From Sulfitobacter noctilucae (lineage in GTDB: Bacteria > Pseudomonadota > Alphaproteobacteria > Rhodobacterales > Rhodobacteraceae): 64,000 nucleotides of DNA. Where the stretch lies: positions 186,001 to 250,000 of the forward strand of contig NZ_JASC01000013.1 in assembly GCF_000622365.1 (NCBI RefSeq), given 5' to 3'. How positions within the stretch are numbered: the first letter of the stretch is position 1; the number at the start of each line of letters is the position of its first letter. Below, piece after piece: positions 19,863 through 28,350 of the stretch. Made by a program: the position numbers and the translations under genes. The notes under the pieces were generated by a model. It saw nothing but the letters and a program-made list of their open reading frames with translations, ran no database searches and was not told where the DNA came from.

Positions 19863-20351
19863 ATGACAATCTCCCAAGGTGACAATCTGCCCGACGCAAC
19901 TCTTGTGGAAATGGGTGCCGAAGGGCCCTCGCCTGTAAAGATGTCCGACAAGCTGAAGGGCCGCAAAGTTGTTGTCTTTGCTGTGCCGGGTGCTTTCACA
20001 CCGACATGTCATTCTGCTCATGTGCCCAGCTTTGTGCGCACCAAGGGTGATTTCGACGCCAAGGGCGTGGACGAGATCATTTGCGTTTCTTGCAACGACC
20101 CTTTCGTGATGAAAGCCTGGGGCGAGGCCACGGGTGCCGCGGATGCAGGCATCACCATGCTAGCGGATTCATCTTCCGAATTCACCAAGGCCATCGGTAT
20201 GGATTTTGACGCACCGCCTGCCGGTCTGGTGGCGCGATCCAAGCGCTATGCCATGTTGGTAGATGACGGCAAAGTGACCCTTTTCCAGGCCGAAGAAAAT
20301 CCCGGCGTCTGTGATGTTTCTGGTGGTGAGGCGCTGCTTGCCAGCATGTAA
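19863..20351 (+). CDS. peroxiredoxin, Prx5 (AhpC/TSA-like) family
   Basis: This 162-residue protein has the Prx5 active site PGAFTPTCHSAHVPSF with the peroxidatic cysteine, plus VSCNDPFVMKAWGE and RSKRYAMLVDDGKV. It reduces peroxides in the cytoplasm using thioredoxin or glutathione/glutaredoxin. Further cysteines (CVSCND, GVCDVS) could serve as resolving residues. It is monocistronic, divergent from the flavoprotein reductase and closed by a strong terminator. Confidence 0.95.
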   Translation: MTISQGDNLPDATLVEMGAEGPSPVKMSDKLKGRKVVVFAVPGAFTPTCHSAHVPSFVRTKGDFDAKGVDEIICVSCNDPFVMKAWGEATGAADAGITMLADSSSEFTKAIGMDFDAPPAGLVARSKRYAMLVDDGKVTLFQAEENPGVCDVSGGEALLASM

Positions 20352-20372
20352 ATCTACGCTTGTCTGAAAGAA

Positions 20373-20409
20373 AATCGGGGCGTCCATCTGGACGCCCCGA
20401 TTGTTTTTC
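20373..20409 (+). terminator. strong intrinsic terminator, probably bidirectional
   Basis: Perfect 13-bp arms (20373-20385 and 20390-20402) flank a four-base loop ATCT, with GTTTTTC after them on the plus strand and a TTTTC tract on the minus strand. It lies between the convergent peroxiredoxin and mscS genes and can serve both. Confidence 0.93.
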
Positions 20410-20425
20410 GGTCCTGCTAACCCGA

Positions 20426-21382
20426 TCAATCTTCGCGATGATCCTGACGTGCGGCAGGGCTCTCTAAAGGCGCAACGTCCGTGGATGTTGTCTCCTTCTT
20501 CGCTTCCCCTTCCGCGTCGCTATTAGCATAGAATATGGTCCGTGAGGGAAACGGAATATCAACGCCGCCTGCGTCCAGTGCTTCTTTGACCTCACGTGTC
20601 ATATCTGCGCGGAAGGCGAAATAATCGCCCGCGCTGCACCACACCCGCACCAGAAAATCGACGGAGCTGTCGCCCAGGTTCGTGACCTGAATAAAGGGTG
20701 CCGGATCGCTGTGTGCGCGTTCGTCGGCCATGATTGTGTCACGGATAATATTTTCCGCATCCTTCAAATTGGCACCATACCCGACGCCAAAGGTCCATTC
20801 CGCCCTACGCGTGGCATTGCTGGAGTAGTTGGTAATCACATTGCCCCAGACTTCGGAGTTGGGCACGATGACTTGCACGTTGCTTAGATCGGCAAGTTCG
20901 GTGAAGTTCAGATTGATGACCTTTACCGTGCCCATCTGACCTGCAACCTCGACGAAATCCCCGATCTTGATCGGCCGGAACAGGATCAACATGACCCCGG
21001 CCGCCACGTTCGACAACGTACCTTGTAACGCCAGACCAATCGCCAAACCGGCGGCACCGATGACAGCAACAACCGAGGTGGTTTGCACCCCAAAGGTGTT
21101 GAGGACGAACAATAAGGTAAAGCCCAGCACGACATAACGGACAATGGATGCCAGAAAGTCGAACAGCATCTCGTCCAGATGCCTGTTCTTGCGCCCCAGA
21201 TTGGACACCCGCCGCTGCAGCCAGGCGGATACGATCCAGCCCAGTAGGATGATGGTGATCGCCCCAAGGATTGACCCCGCTGCGCTTGCCAAAAATTCAA
21301 GCGTCAACAGATCGGACAGGCTTTTGCCATTCCAGATTTCCGAGGTCATGAAGCCGTCGACGGTATTTGCTACTTCCTCCAT
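20426..21382 (-). CDS. small-conductance mechanosensitive channel (MscS family)
   Basis: This 318-residue membrane protein has three N-terminal helices. The pore-lining helix reads AAGLAIGLALQGTLSNVAAG, followed by the beta domain start ILFRPIKIGDFVEVAGQMGTV and VPNSEVWGNVITNYS. It opens under membrane tension to release solutes on hypo-osmotic shock. The start overlaps the stop of the pterin dehydratase gene by one base (TGATG). A second, different MscS protein is at the right end of the window. Confidence 0.94.
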   Translation of the reverse strand: MEEVANTVDGFMTSEIWNGKSLSDLLTLEFLASAAGSILGAITIILLGWIVSAWLQRRVSNLGRKNRHLDEMLFDFLASIVRYVVLGFTLLFVLNTFGVQTTSVVAVIGAAGLAIGLALQGTLSNVAAGVMLILFRPIKIGDFVEVAGQMGTVKVINLNFTELADLSNVQVIVPNSEVWGNVITNYSSNATRRAEWTFGVGYGANLKDAENIIRDTIMADERAHSDPAPFIQVTNLGDSSVDFLVRVWCSAGDYFAFRADMTREVKEALDAGGVDIPFPSRTIFYANSDAEGEAKKETTSTDVAPLESPAARQDHRED

Positions 21383-21690
21383 CAGCCCGCTGCGCTCCCT
21401 GCGAGGCCGTCCATCTTGCGCGCCAGCTTGGCGTCAAGGGCGCTCAGGCCATCAACATCATGGGTCGTCAGGGTCACATTCACCGTCTTGTAGACATTGT
21501 CCCATTCCGGATGGTGGTCCCATTTTTCGGCCCAGATCGCCACCTGCGTCATCCAACCAAAGGCATGGACAAAATCGTCAAATACGAACGTCTTATGGAT
21601 TGCATCCCGGCCATCTATGAGTTCCCAACCACTGGCATAAAGGGGTTCCAGCACTGTTTTTCGCGTTTCTTCGCTTAATCTCTCAGTCAT
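21382..21690 (-). CDS. phhB: 4a-hydroxytetrahydrobiopterin dehydratase
   Basis: This 102-residue protein has the family signature in [31 protein letters not shown]; the HHP-x-W and the downstream [15 protein letters not shown] are characteristic. It dehydrates 4a-hydroxytetrahydropterin during aromatic amino acid hydroxylation. No phenylalanine hydroxylase lies in the window, so its hydroxylase partner must be elsewhere, or the protein may act in another pterin-dependent step. It is in the middle of a three-gene overlapping cluster (DUF482, this gene, mscS). Confidence 0.94.
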   Translation of the reverse strand: MTERLSEETRKTVLEPLYASGWELIDGRDAIHKTFVFDDFVHAFGWMTQVAIWAEKWDHHPEWDNVYKTVNVTLTTHDVDGLSALDAKLARKMDGLAGSAAG

Positions 21691-22874
21691 TCCTGCTCCT
21701 CGATACGGACCTGCTTGAAAGGTCCGTATTCTGTCAAAACTTCAATCTCGTGGTCAACGGCATCACGCTCGGCCTCAAGGTATTCTCCGACCGCGCGACC
21801 AAACCCCGCATCTCGCATCCAGTGCAGCGACCAGGTTGCCGTGGGCAAATAGCCGCGTGCCAGCTTGTGTTCACCCTGTGCGCCCGCCTCTACGGTCGAT
21901 AGCCCGTTTGCAATCGCAATGTCGATGGCCTGATAATAGCACAGTTCAAAATGCAGGCAGGGGTGATGCTCTGTGCAACCCCAATACCGCCCGAACAACG
22001 CATCGGCCCCGATAAAGTTCAATGCGCCCGCCACCCAGCGTCCGGCCCTTTCGGCCAGCACCAACGCCATATCATCGCGGAGCGTTTCTTGTGCGCAGTC
22101 AAAGAACGCCCGCGTCAGATACGGCGTGCCCCATTTGCGCGCGCCAGTGTCCTGATAAAACTGCCAGAAGGCATCCCAGTGCTCAGGCTGCAATTGATCA
22201 CCCGTAAAGGTCTGGATCGTCCCACCAAAACTCTGCGCCTGTGCACGTTCCTTGCGGATGTTCTTGCGCTTGCGGGAATTAAGGCTGGCAAGAAAGCCAT
22301 CAAAATCAGCGTAGTCATGGTTGCGCCAGTGGAACTGTTGGTTCTTGCGGATCATCATGCCGAGAGTTTCGGCATATTCAGCCTCTGCCTGCGTACAGAA
22401 GGTGATGTGCACCGAGGACAGATCGTTGTTGTCTGTCACCTGCATCGCCCCTTGGATCAATGCCTGTCGTCCAATGTCCTCGAACCCCGGCTTGGTCAGA
22501 AAGCGCCGCCCCGTCACTGGCGTGTGCGGCACGGCGATCTGTAATTTGGGATAATATTGCCCGCCCGCCCGCTCATAGGCGTGGGCCCAGTTGTGGTCGA
22601 ATATGTACTCGCCCTGCGAATGGACTTTGGCATAGAGCGGTGACACCGCGATCAGTTCATCTTCGACAAAAGCCGCAAGGTGTTGCTGTTGCCAGCCCGT
22701 GCCCGGCCCCACACTACCGCTGTCCTCAAGCGCCGAGAGAAACCGGTAAGTTGTGAAGGGATCATTTGGCCGTCCGCCATCCGCGGCTTCGGGGCAGGCG
22801 CAGGAATCCCATGCGGGCTGACCGATCTCGGCAATATCGCCCATCAGCCTGATTTCGATGCTTTGCGTGCTCAT
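21687..22874 (-). CDS. DUF482/FemAB-like GNAT-superfamily protein
   Basis: This 395-residue protein matches the PF04339 family (peptidogalycan biosynthesis/recognition): [74 protein letters not shown] and [24 protein letters not shown]. It folds as two GNAT-like halves like FemX-type transferases. A substrate is not known; transfer of an acyl or aminoacyl group to a cell-envelope precursor is an inference from the fold. Its stop overlaps the pterin dehydratase start by four bases. Confidence 0.9.
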   Translation of the reverse strand: MSTQSIEIRLMGDIAEIGQPAWDSCACPEAADGGRPNDPFTTYRFLSALEDSGSVGPGTGWQQQHLAAFVEDELIAVSPLYAKVHSQGEYIFDHNWAHAYERAGGQYYPKLQIAVPHTPVTGRRFLTKPGFEDIGRQALIQGAMQVTDNNDLSSVHITFCTQAEAEYAETLGMMIRKNQQFHWRNHDYADFDGFLASLNSRKRKNIRKERAQAQSFGGTIQTFTGDQLQPEHWDAFWQFYQDTGARKWGTPYLTRAFFDCAQETLRDDMALVLAERAGRWVAGALNFIGADALFGRYWGCTEHHPCLHFELCYYQAIDIAIANGLSTVEAGAQGEHKLARGYLPTATWSLHWMRDAGFGRAVGEYLEAERDAVDHEIEVLTEYGPFKQVRIEEQE

Positions 22875-22925
22875 ATCCTGCCCTTGGGATGCCTTTCCCC
22901 TTATCTGTGCCTGATGGCGCGGGGT

Positions 22926-23687
22926 TCAAGCGCCAAGCGCTGCGGCATAACCTTCGAAGGTAATATTGTCGGCAATGGCGCGGGCCTGCGTTTCCTGCTC
23001 AATATCGCGCACCGTCCAACAACAGACCATCGCGCCCTGCGCCTTAAGCGCTGCAACACGCGGTGCGGCCAAATCACTGACTTCATGACTGATAAAGGAC
23101 GCTCCCACCCTGTCGTAGTCGGGGACCGCGCGCAGATGATCACAGATAGAACGCGGCAGCGGCCAATCCTCATAGCGGTAGGCGCTGGTCGTGATACCGC
23201 GTGGTACATCTGGCAAAAGTTCGGCCATCGCTGCCACGGAATGCGGGTTGAAAGACATCACCGCCAGTGGCCCTTGATAGCCTTGCAATGCCGCCGCTGT
23301 GGCCCGCTCCAATGCGCCCACATCGGCACCCATGCCGCCATCCTGGTCCTTGATCTCAATCAGCAGGGGCACCTGCCCTGCAATGAGATCAAGCACTTCA
23401 GGCAGGTCCGGTATGCCCTCATTGCCACCGGTCAAAGGGATTGCGGCCAGATCATCCGCAGTGCGCAGACGCACCGCCCCTCTGGCACCTGTCAACCGCT
23501 CAAGCGCATAGTCGTGAAAGACAATCGGTCTTTCATCCGCGCTCAACTGAAGATCAATTTCAATGCCATAGCCCGCCGCAATTGCGGCTGAAATAGCGGC
23601 ACGGCTGTTTTCAGGGCGGCCATCGCTGACGTCATGCAAGGCACGATGCGCCAATGGCACCTCATAAAAAGAGTGCGGCAGTGTCAT
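22926..23687 (-). CDS. glycerophosphodiester phosphodiesterase family protein
   Basis: This 253-residue TIM-barrel enzyme has the GDPD catalytic set: LAHRALHDVSDGRPENSRAA (the HR...E-N region), GIEIDLQLSADERPIVFHDYALERLTG (EIDLQ and HD) and LIEIKD. It hydrolyses glycerophosphodiesters to glycerol-3-phosphate and an alcohol. No signal peptide is present, so it is cytoplasmic like UgpQ. Its start overlaps the RidA gene by four bases. Confidence 0.93.
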   Translation of the reverse strand: MTLPHSFYEVPLAHRALHDVSDGRPENSRAAISAAIAAGYGIEIDLQLSADERPIVFHDYALERLTGARGAVRLRTADDLAAIPLTGGNEGIPDLPEVLDLIAGQVPLLIEIKDQDGGMGADVGALERATAAALQGYQGPLAVMSFNPHSVAAMAELLPDVPRGITTSAYRYEDWPLPRSICDHLRAVPDYDRVGASFISHEVSDLAAPRVAALKAQGAMVCCWTVRDIEQETQARAIADNITFEGYAAALGA

Positions 23688-24142
23688 TTGATCTCGAAAA
23701 TGCCTTCAATCTCGACAGCGACCCCCAGCGGCAGGGACGCGGCAGAAACGGCCGAACGTGCGTGACGGCCAAGGTCGCCCAGCGCTTCGACCATAAAGTC
23801 AGAGCATCCGTTGATGACCTTGGGCTGATCGGTGAAGTCAGGCGTTGAGTTTACGAAACCGGTCAGCTTGACCACCCGCACCAACCGTTCGATATCGCCT
23901 TGGCAAGCCGCTTTGACCTGCGCCAACAGGCTGATTGCGCAAGCCTTGGCAGCGGCGGCCCCGGCATCCACATCCATGTCCGCGCCCAGCTTGCCTTTGA
24001 TCAACCCGTCAGAACCGTTCGAGATCTGCCCCGACACATAAAGCGTGTTTCCGATCTGAACGAAGGGGACATAGTTCGCGGCCGGAGCGGGCGCGTCCGT
24101 TAGAGTGACGCCCAGCTCTTCCAATCGGTTGGTAATGCTCAT
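23684..24142 (-). CDS. RidA family protein
   Basis: This 152-residue protein of the YjgF/YER057c/UK114 family has PFVQIGNTLYVSGQIS and, near the end, ARSAVSAASLPLGVAVEIEG, the usual ligand-binding and trimer-forming segments. The canonical deaminase Arg is in the ARSAVSAASLPLG block. It belongs to the RidA sub-branch (about 150 residues, with an N-terminal extension MSITNRLEELGVTL) seen in many alphaproteobacteria. RidA deaminates reactive enamines and imines made by PLP enzymes. It overlaps the phosphodiesterase gene. Confidence 0.9.
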   Translation of the reverse strand: MSITNRLEELGVTLTDAPAPAANYVPFVQIGNTLYVSGQISNGSDGLIKGKLGADMDVDAGAAAAKACAISLLAQVKAACQGDIERLVRVVKLTGFVNSTPDFTDQPKVINGCSDFMVEALGDLGRHARSAVSAASLPLGVAVEIEGIFEIK

Positions 24143-24222
24143 GTCGGGATCCTAGCTGATATTATTCTTCTGCAAACTAGCGGGCCTGCACAGGAACGAA
24201 AAGCCCCCGCCGCTGCCAAGTC

Positions 24223-25548
24223 TCAGCTTTCACGAAAGGCACGGGCGAAATAATCCGCCACCGGCTTTGTCAGATACTGGAGCGGCGACCAGGTCCCTGT
24301 CTGCAAGAAGACCTCCACCGGCATACCCGGCAACAGAACCGCGCCCTCAGGCAGCTTGTTCAATTCACCTGCAAGCGGAGCGACACTTACGCGGTAGTGG
24401 GACGCGTTAGTGTTTTCATCGGTGATGACGTCCGCAGAGATAGTGGACACTTTCCCGAGTATTTCTGGCGTCAGCCGCTGATCCAGCGCTGACAACCGCA
24501 GCTTGACGGACTGGCCCACCTGCACCTGATCAATATGTCTGGGCGAGACCTGTGCCACAAAAATAGGTGGTCTATCCTGCGGTACAATATAAAGAACCGG
24601 CTCGGCCGGGCGCAGCACAGACTGTGCAGCGTGTATCTTCATCCCGTAGATAATGCCTGACGCCGGCGCCCGGATCTCGGCCTGCGCGATCTGCGCCTGC
24701 AAGGATTGTACTTCAGTGCGATACCGACGCATTGGCGTTTCCAGCTCTCCGGCCTGCAGGATCGCCTTCTCGCGGTGCTGCGCCATCCGCTGCAACCGCT
24801 CCACCTCGACACCGGCAAGCCGCTCTTTCGCTTGCGCACGTTGTCCGACCACCTGCGCGATATCACCCAGCAACCGCGATCTTTCGCGTTCAAGGTCCAG
24901 CACCGTCGCGGCAGGCACCAGCCTGCGGGCCAGTAAGTCCTTTTGGTTTTCCAGTGCCACTTCAATCAATGTGAGTTGCACTTGTAGGGCAGCGTTGTGT
25001 CCGTCGATCCCCGCAAGCTGCGCATTGATTTGCGCGGTTTGCTGACGCAGTTGATTGACCTGTTCGGACATGGTCGCCTGCGCTGCCCGAAACATTTCGC
25101 GCTGACCTGCCAGCAAGGCCGACAGTGCGGGATGTTGATCGCTGTAGGCCAATAGAAAAGGTGCGAAGGACACCGATTGATTATCGAGATAGATTGCACG
25201 CAGCCTGTCTCTTTGGGCGGAAAGATCAAACAGGTGCTCTTGCGCTGCGGCAAGGGCGGCTTGCGCGGCACCGGTATCAAGGCGGACCAGAACATCCCCT
25301 TCGGAGACCAGATCCCCGTCGCGCACCAGAACATCGCTCACGATACCGCCGGTCGCGTGCTGCACGATTTGCCGGTTGAGGTCTGCCTGCACCACCCCCG
25401 GTGTGATAATCGCCCCTGCCAGTCTGGTTTGCGTGGCCCAAGTGCCAAACCCGGCAAGCAGTAGGCCCAACGCTATGACACCGGCAACAACATAGCGCAG
25501 CAGCTTTGGCTCGGGCACGGACGAGGCGGGGGCTGCATATGCTTTCAT
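24223..25548 (-). CDS. type I secretion membrane-fusion (HlyD-family) adaptor
   Basis: This 441-residue protein has a short cytoplasmic N-terminus, one membrane helix (about 18-42, LLRYVVAGVIALGLLLAGFGTWA), a biotinyl-lipoyl-like segment (VVQADLNRQIVQHATGGIVSDVLVRDGDLV), a long coiled-coil hairpin (about 110-280) and a C-terminal beta-barrel (EIRAPASGIIYGM ... VLLPGMPVEVFLQTG). This is the PrtE/HlyD plan: it links the inner-membrane ABC exporter to a TolC-type outer-membrane channel. Its ATG overlaps the ABC exporter stop by four bases. No TolC gene or substrate lies beside it. Confidence 0.94.
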   Translation of the reverse strand: MKAYAAPASSVPEPKLLRYVVAGVIALGLLLAGFGTWATQTRLAGAIITPGVVQADLNRQIVQHATGGIVSDVLVRDGDLVSEGDVLVRLDTGAAQAALAAAQEHLFDLSAQRDRLRAIYLDNQSVSFAPFLLAYSDQHPALSALLAGQREMFRAAQATMSEQVNQLRQQTAQINAQLAGIDGHNAALQVQLTLIEVALENQKDLLARRLVPAATVLDLERERSRLLGDIAQVVGQRAQAKERLAGVEVERLQRMAQHREKAILQAGELETPMRRYRTEVQSLQAQIAQAEIRAPASGIIYGMKIHAAQSVLRPAEPVLYIVPQDRPPIFVAQVSPRHIDQVQVGQSVKLRLSALDQRLTPEILGKVSTISADVITDENTNASHYRVSVAPLAGELNKLPEGAVLLPGMPVEVFLQTGTWSPLQYLTKPVADYFARAFRES

Positions 25549-27281
25549 CGCATGCCCGCCGCTGCGGGAGAAACGGTCTGGATAGATTTGGCATTCTTGA
25601 CCATGCCCTTGAGGACTTCTTCCTTGGGGCCGAAGGCCACGCGCATCCCGCCATCCAGAACCAGCAACATATCACATTCGTGGATCGCCGCTGGACGGTG
25701 CGCCATAATCAGGACCGATCGTCCCATTTCCTTCATCTGGCGTATCGCGTGGTTCAGCGCGGCCGATCCGGCGTTGTCGAGGTTTGAATTGGGCTCGTCC
25801 AACACCACGATGACTGGTTCGCCATAAAGCGCCCGTGCCAGACCGATCCGTTGTAGTTGCCCCCCTGACAGGCGAAGCTGGCCCGCAATTATGCGCGTGT
25901 CATAGCCTTGCGGCAAACCAAGGATCATCTCATGTGCGCCGGCCATACGCGCGGCACGCACCACAGCGTCATCATCTGGCGCGGGCGATAGCCGGGAAAT
26001 GTTCTGCGCGACAGTGCCGTCAAAAAGCTCGACTCGTTGGGGCAGATATCCGATGTGGCGGCCCAAAGCATCAGGCTCGTATTGATTTAGCGTTGCATTG
26101 TCCAAACGGATATGCCCTCCGGCGGTCGGCCAGACGCCGACCAATGCGCGTGCCAATGTGGATTTGCCTGTTCCGGAAGGACCGATCACACCGACAGCCT
26201 GCCCCGGCTCCACCGTAAAGCTAACCGATCTAAGTGCCGCGATCCGGTCACCCGGCGGCACAACGGTCATGCCCTGCACTGCCAACCGCGCGGCGGGTTT
26301 TGGCAGCGCGATACGCGGTGTTTCAGCAGGCACTTCCCCCAAAAGCGCGGCAAGGTTTGTCCAGCTTAGTCGCGCTTGCTGTGCCATCGGCCATTGGTTC
26401 AGCAGCACTTCAACCGGAGCCAATGCACGCCCCAGCAGAACGGATCCTGCAATCATGCCGCCCGGCGTCATCTGATCGCTCATCACCAGCCAGGCCCCTA
26501 GCCCCAGCATCGCGGATTGCAGCAAAAGGCGCAGCACTTTGCCAAAAACCGAAAACCCCGCGCCGGTGTCCGCCGCCGCCATATCTGCGCTCAGTACCAG
26601 ATCATTGGCCTGTTGCCATCGGGCAAAAGCTGCACCTGTCATGCCCATCGCCCGCACTGATTCAGCTTCGGACCGCAACTGCTCTGCCAAGTTCGTGGCG
26701 GCTTGCCCATGATAGCCTGCCGCCGCTTGGTTGCGAAATGACAGCATCTGGTTTGCGATGGTAAGCGCCACCAACACCCCAGCGCCCAGCAGCGCCAAGC
26801 CGCCAAGAAGCGGATGAAAGATAAAGATCACAGCAAAGAAGACAGGTGTCCAAGGCAGGTCGAACCCCGCCGATGCAACAGGTGCTGCGATCACGCGGCG
26901 CAACATATCCAGATCAGAAAATCCGCTGGTTGTACGTTCATCGGGCAACACCGCCGCCTTGCGCATTACCGCGACAAAAACCCGGTGCTGAAGGGCCCGC
27001 CAGACCCGCAGCCCGACCTGCGCCATGATCCTTCCGCGCACAAAATCGAGCGCGGCCATCACGCCATAAAGGAATAGAACCAGCAGCGACAAAGCGATCA
27101 ATGTCTCGGTCGACTCGGAAGACAGAACCCGATCATAGACCTGCAGCATATAGAGCGGCCCTGTCAGCATTAGCAAATTGGCGAACAGGCTGAACAGGCC
27201 CACGACCCAGAACAGCGCATGATCCTGCTGGCGCACCTGACGCAACTCTTGCAATCCGCGTCTTGTGTGATCGCTGCGCAT
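25545..27281 (-). CDS. type I secretion ABC exporter (permease-ATPase fusion)
   Basis: This 578-residue protein fuses a six-helix ABC transmembrane domain (about 20-310, beginning FWVVGLFSLFANLLMLTGPLYMLQVYDRVLSS) to a nucleotide-binding domain with Walker A GPSGTGKST, signature LSGGQLQRIGLARALYG and Walker B VIVVLDEPNSNLD. It is the PrtD-like class without a C39 peptidase, so its substrate should carry a C-terminal uncleaved signal, usually with RTX repeats. The frame opens at 27413, but the ATG at 27281 matches PrtD N-termini and avoids overlap with the PhzF gene. It is coupled to the HlyD gene. Confidence 0.94.
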   Translation of the reverse strand: MRSDHTRRGLQELRQVRQQDHALFWVVGLFSLFANLLMLTGPLYMLQVYDRVLSSESTETLIALSLLVLFLYGVMAALDFVRGRIMAQVGLRVWRALQHRVFVAVMRKAAVLPDERTTSGFSDLDMLRRVIAAPVASAGFDLPWTPVFFAVIFIFHPLLGGLALLGAGVLVALTIANQMLSFRNQAAAGYHGQAATNLAEQLRSEAESVRAMGMTGAAFARWQQANDLVLSADMAAADTGAGFSVFGKVLRLLLQSAMLGLGAWLVMSDQMTPGGMIAGSVLLGRALAPVEVLLNQWPMAQQARLSWTNLAALLGEVPAETPRIALPKPAARLAVQGMTVVPPGDRIAALRSVSFTVEPGQAVGVIGPSGTGKSTLARALVGVWPTAGGHIRLDNATLNQYEPDALGRHIGYLPQRVELFDGTVAQNISRLSPAPDDDAVVRAARMAGAHEMILGLPQGYDTRIIAGQLRLSGGQLQRIGLARALYGEPVIVVLDEPNSNLDNAGSAALNHAIRQMKEMGRSVLIMAHRPAAIHECDMLLVLDGGMRVAFGPKEEVLKGMVKNAKSIQTVSPAAAGMR

Positions 27282-27402
27282 CTTTGTTTCCCACTCAAAT
27301 CGCACACCGACAAAGGCCTGTGCCGGTGCTAGCCCGGCGCAGTAAGAACAGGTGTTGTTTAAGATTGGATTGCCGTTGGGCAGGGTGGTTAACGAAGCCT
27401 TT

Positions 27403-28254
27403 TCAAGCCTCATCCATCCAGCGCACCGCGCCGCTGACCCGCACGGAAGCGCCTGGCGTGCCGGTCACATCGACCCGCAAAGCGGAAGGCATGCCCATGT
27501 CTTCGCCCTGCCGCACATCAAAGCTGCCACCACGCCCCAAGCCGTCCCAGTCAAGATCGACCAGCATGCCCCCGAGTGCTGCAGCGGCGGCGCCGGTCGC
27601 GGGGTCTTCGATCACGCCCCCGCTGGCGAAGGCGTTCCGCGAAATAAACAGCCGCGGCGATTCTATGTGCAGCAGGTTGACCGTGACCAGATCGTGCGCC
27701 GCCATCAGGTCGCGCATCGCATTAAATGGATAGGACATCTGTGCCAATCGCGATCGTTCTTTCAGTGTCAAAACCGCATGCTGCACTCCAGCAAAGGCCA
27801 GCCGAGGGGCCAGCGCAGGATCAAGATCACCATCCGACAGAGCAAAGGCGTCGAGCAAGGCATAGCGCAGATCGTCGTCCAACGGGCGCGACCATGTTTC
27901 GGGCGATTGCAATGCTGCGTGCCACCGATCGCCCCTTTTTTCCGCCTCAACCGAAATCTTGCCATTCTGCAACGACAGATCAAACCGGCCCGCGCCATAT
28001 TGCGCGCCGAGGGCCGCGCCCAGTGCGATCGTCGCATGACCGCAAAAGGCGACTTCTCCGACAGGGGCGAAATAGCGGACGGTCCAGCCGCCGCTCCGGG
28101 GCGCTGCAAAGGCCGTTTCGGAAAAACCCAAGTCTGCCGCGATGCGCTGCATCTCTTCAGGGGCCGGTAGCACTTCGGCGATCACGACACCGGCCGGATT
28201 GCCCCCCGCGTCCCGTTCAGAAAAGGACGTGATTTTGATCGGTTCCATAGCCAT
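27403..28254 (-). CDS. PhzF-family (phenazine biosynthesis-like) isomerase
   Basis: This 283-residue protein has the diaminopimelate-epimerase-like PhzF fold: SERDAGGNPAGVVIAE, DLGFSETAFAAP (the catalytic Glu lies in the SET region) and PVGEVAFCGHATIALGAALG. Outside true phenazine clusters, members are isomerases of unknown substrate, and no phenazine genes are nearby. Two ATGs, two codons apart (28254 and 28248), compete: the GGTGGAG Shine-Dalgarno is almost abutting the first and seven bases from the second, so 28248 may be the real start. It lies upstream of the type I secretion pair. Confidence 0.9.
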   Translation of the reverse strand: MAMEPIKITSFSERDAGGNPAGVVIAEVLPAPEEMQRIAADLGFSETAFAAPRSGGWTVRYFAPVGEVAFCGHATIALGAALGAQYGAGRFDLSLQNGKISVEAEKRGDRWHAALQSPETWSRPLDDDLRYALLDAFALSDGDLDPALAPRLAFAGVQHAVLTLKERSRLAQMSYPFNAMRDLMAAHDLVTVNLLHIESPRLFISRNAFASGGVIEDPATGAAAAALGGMLVDLDWDGLGRGGSFDVRQGEDMGMPSALRVDVTGTPGASVRVSGAVRWMDEA

Positions 28255-28350
28255 GCTCCACCCCCGCTAGGCCTAAACGATGACAAACTGGTGAAACAGT
28301 ATCAGATAAATGCAGATCCAAGCAGATCGCATCGTACCAAGCAATCAGCC

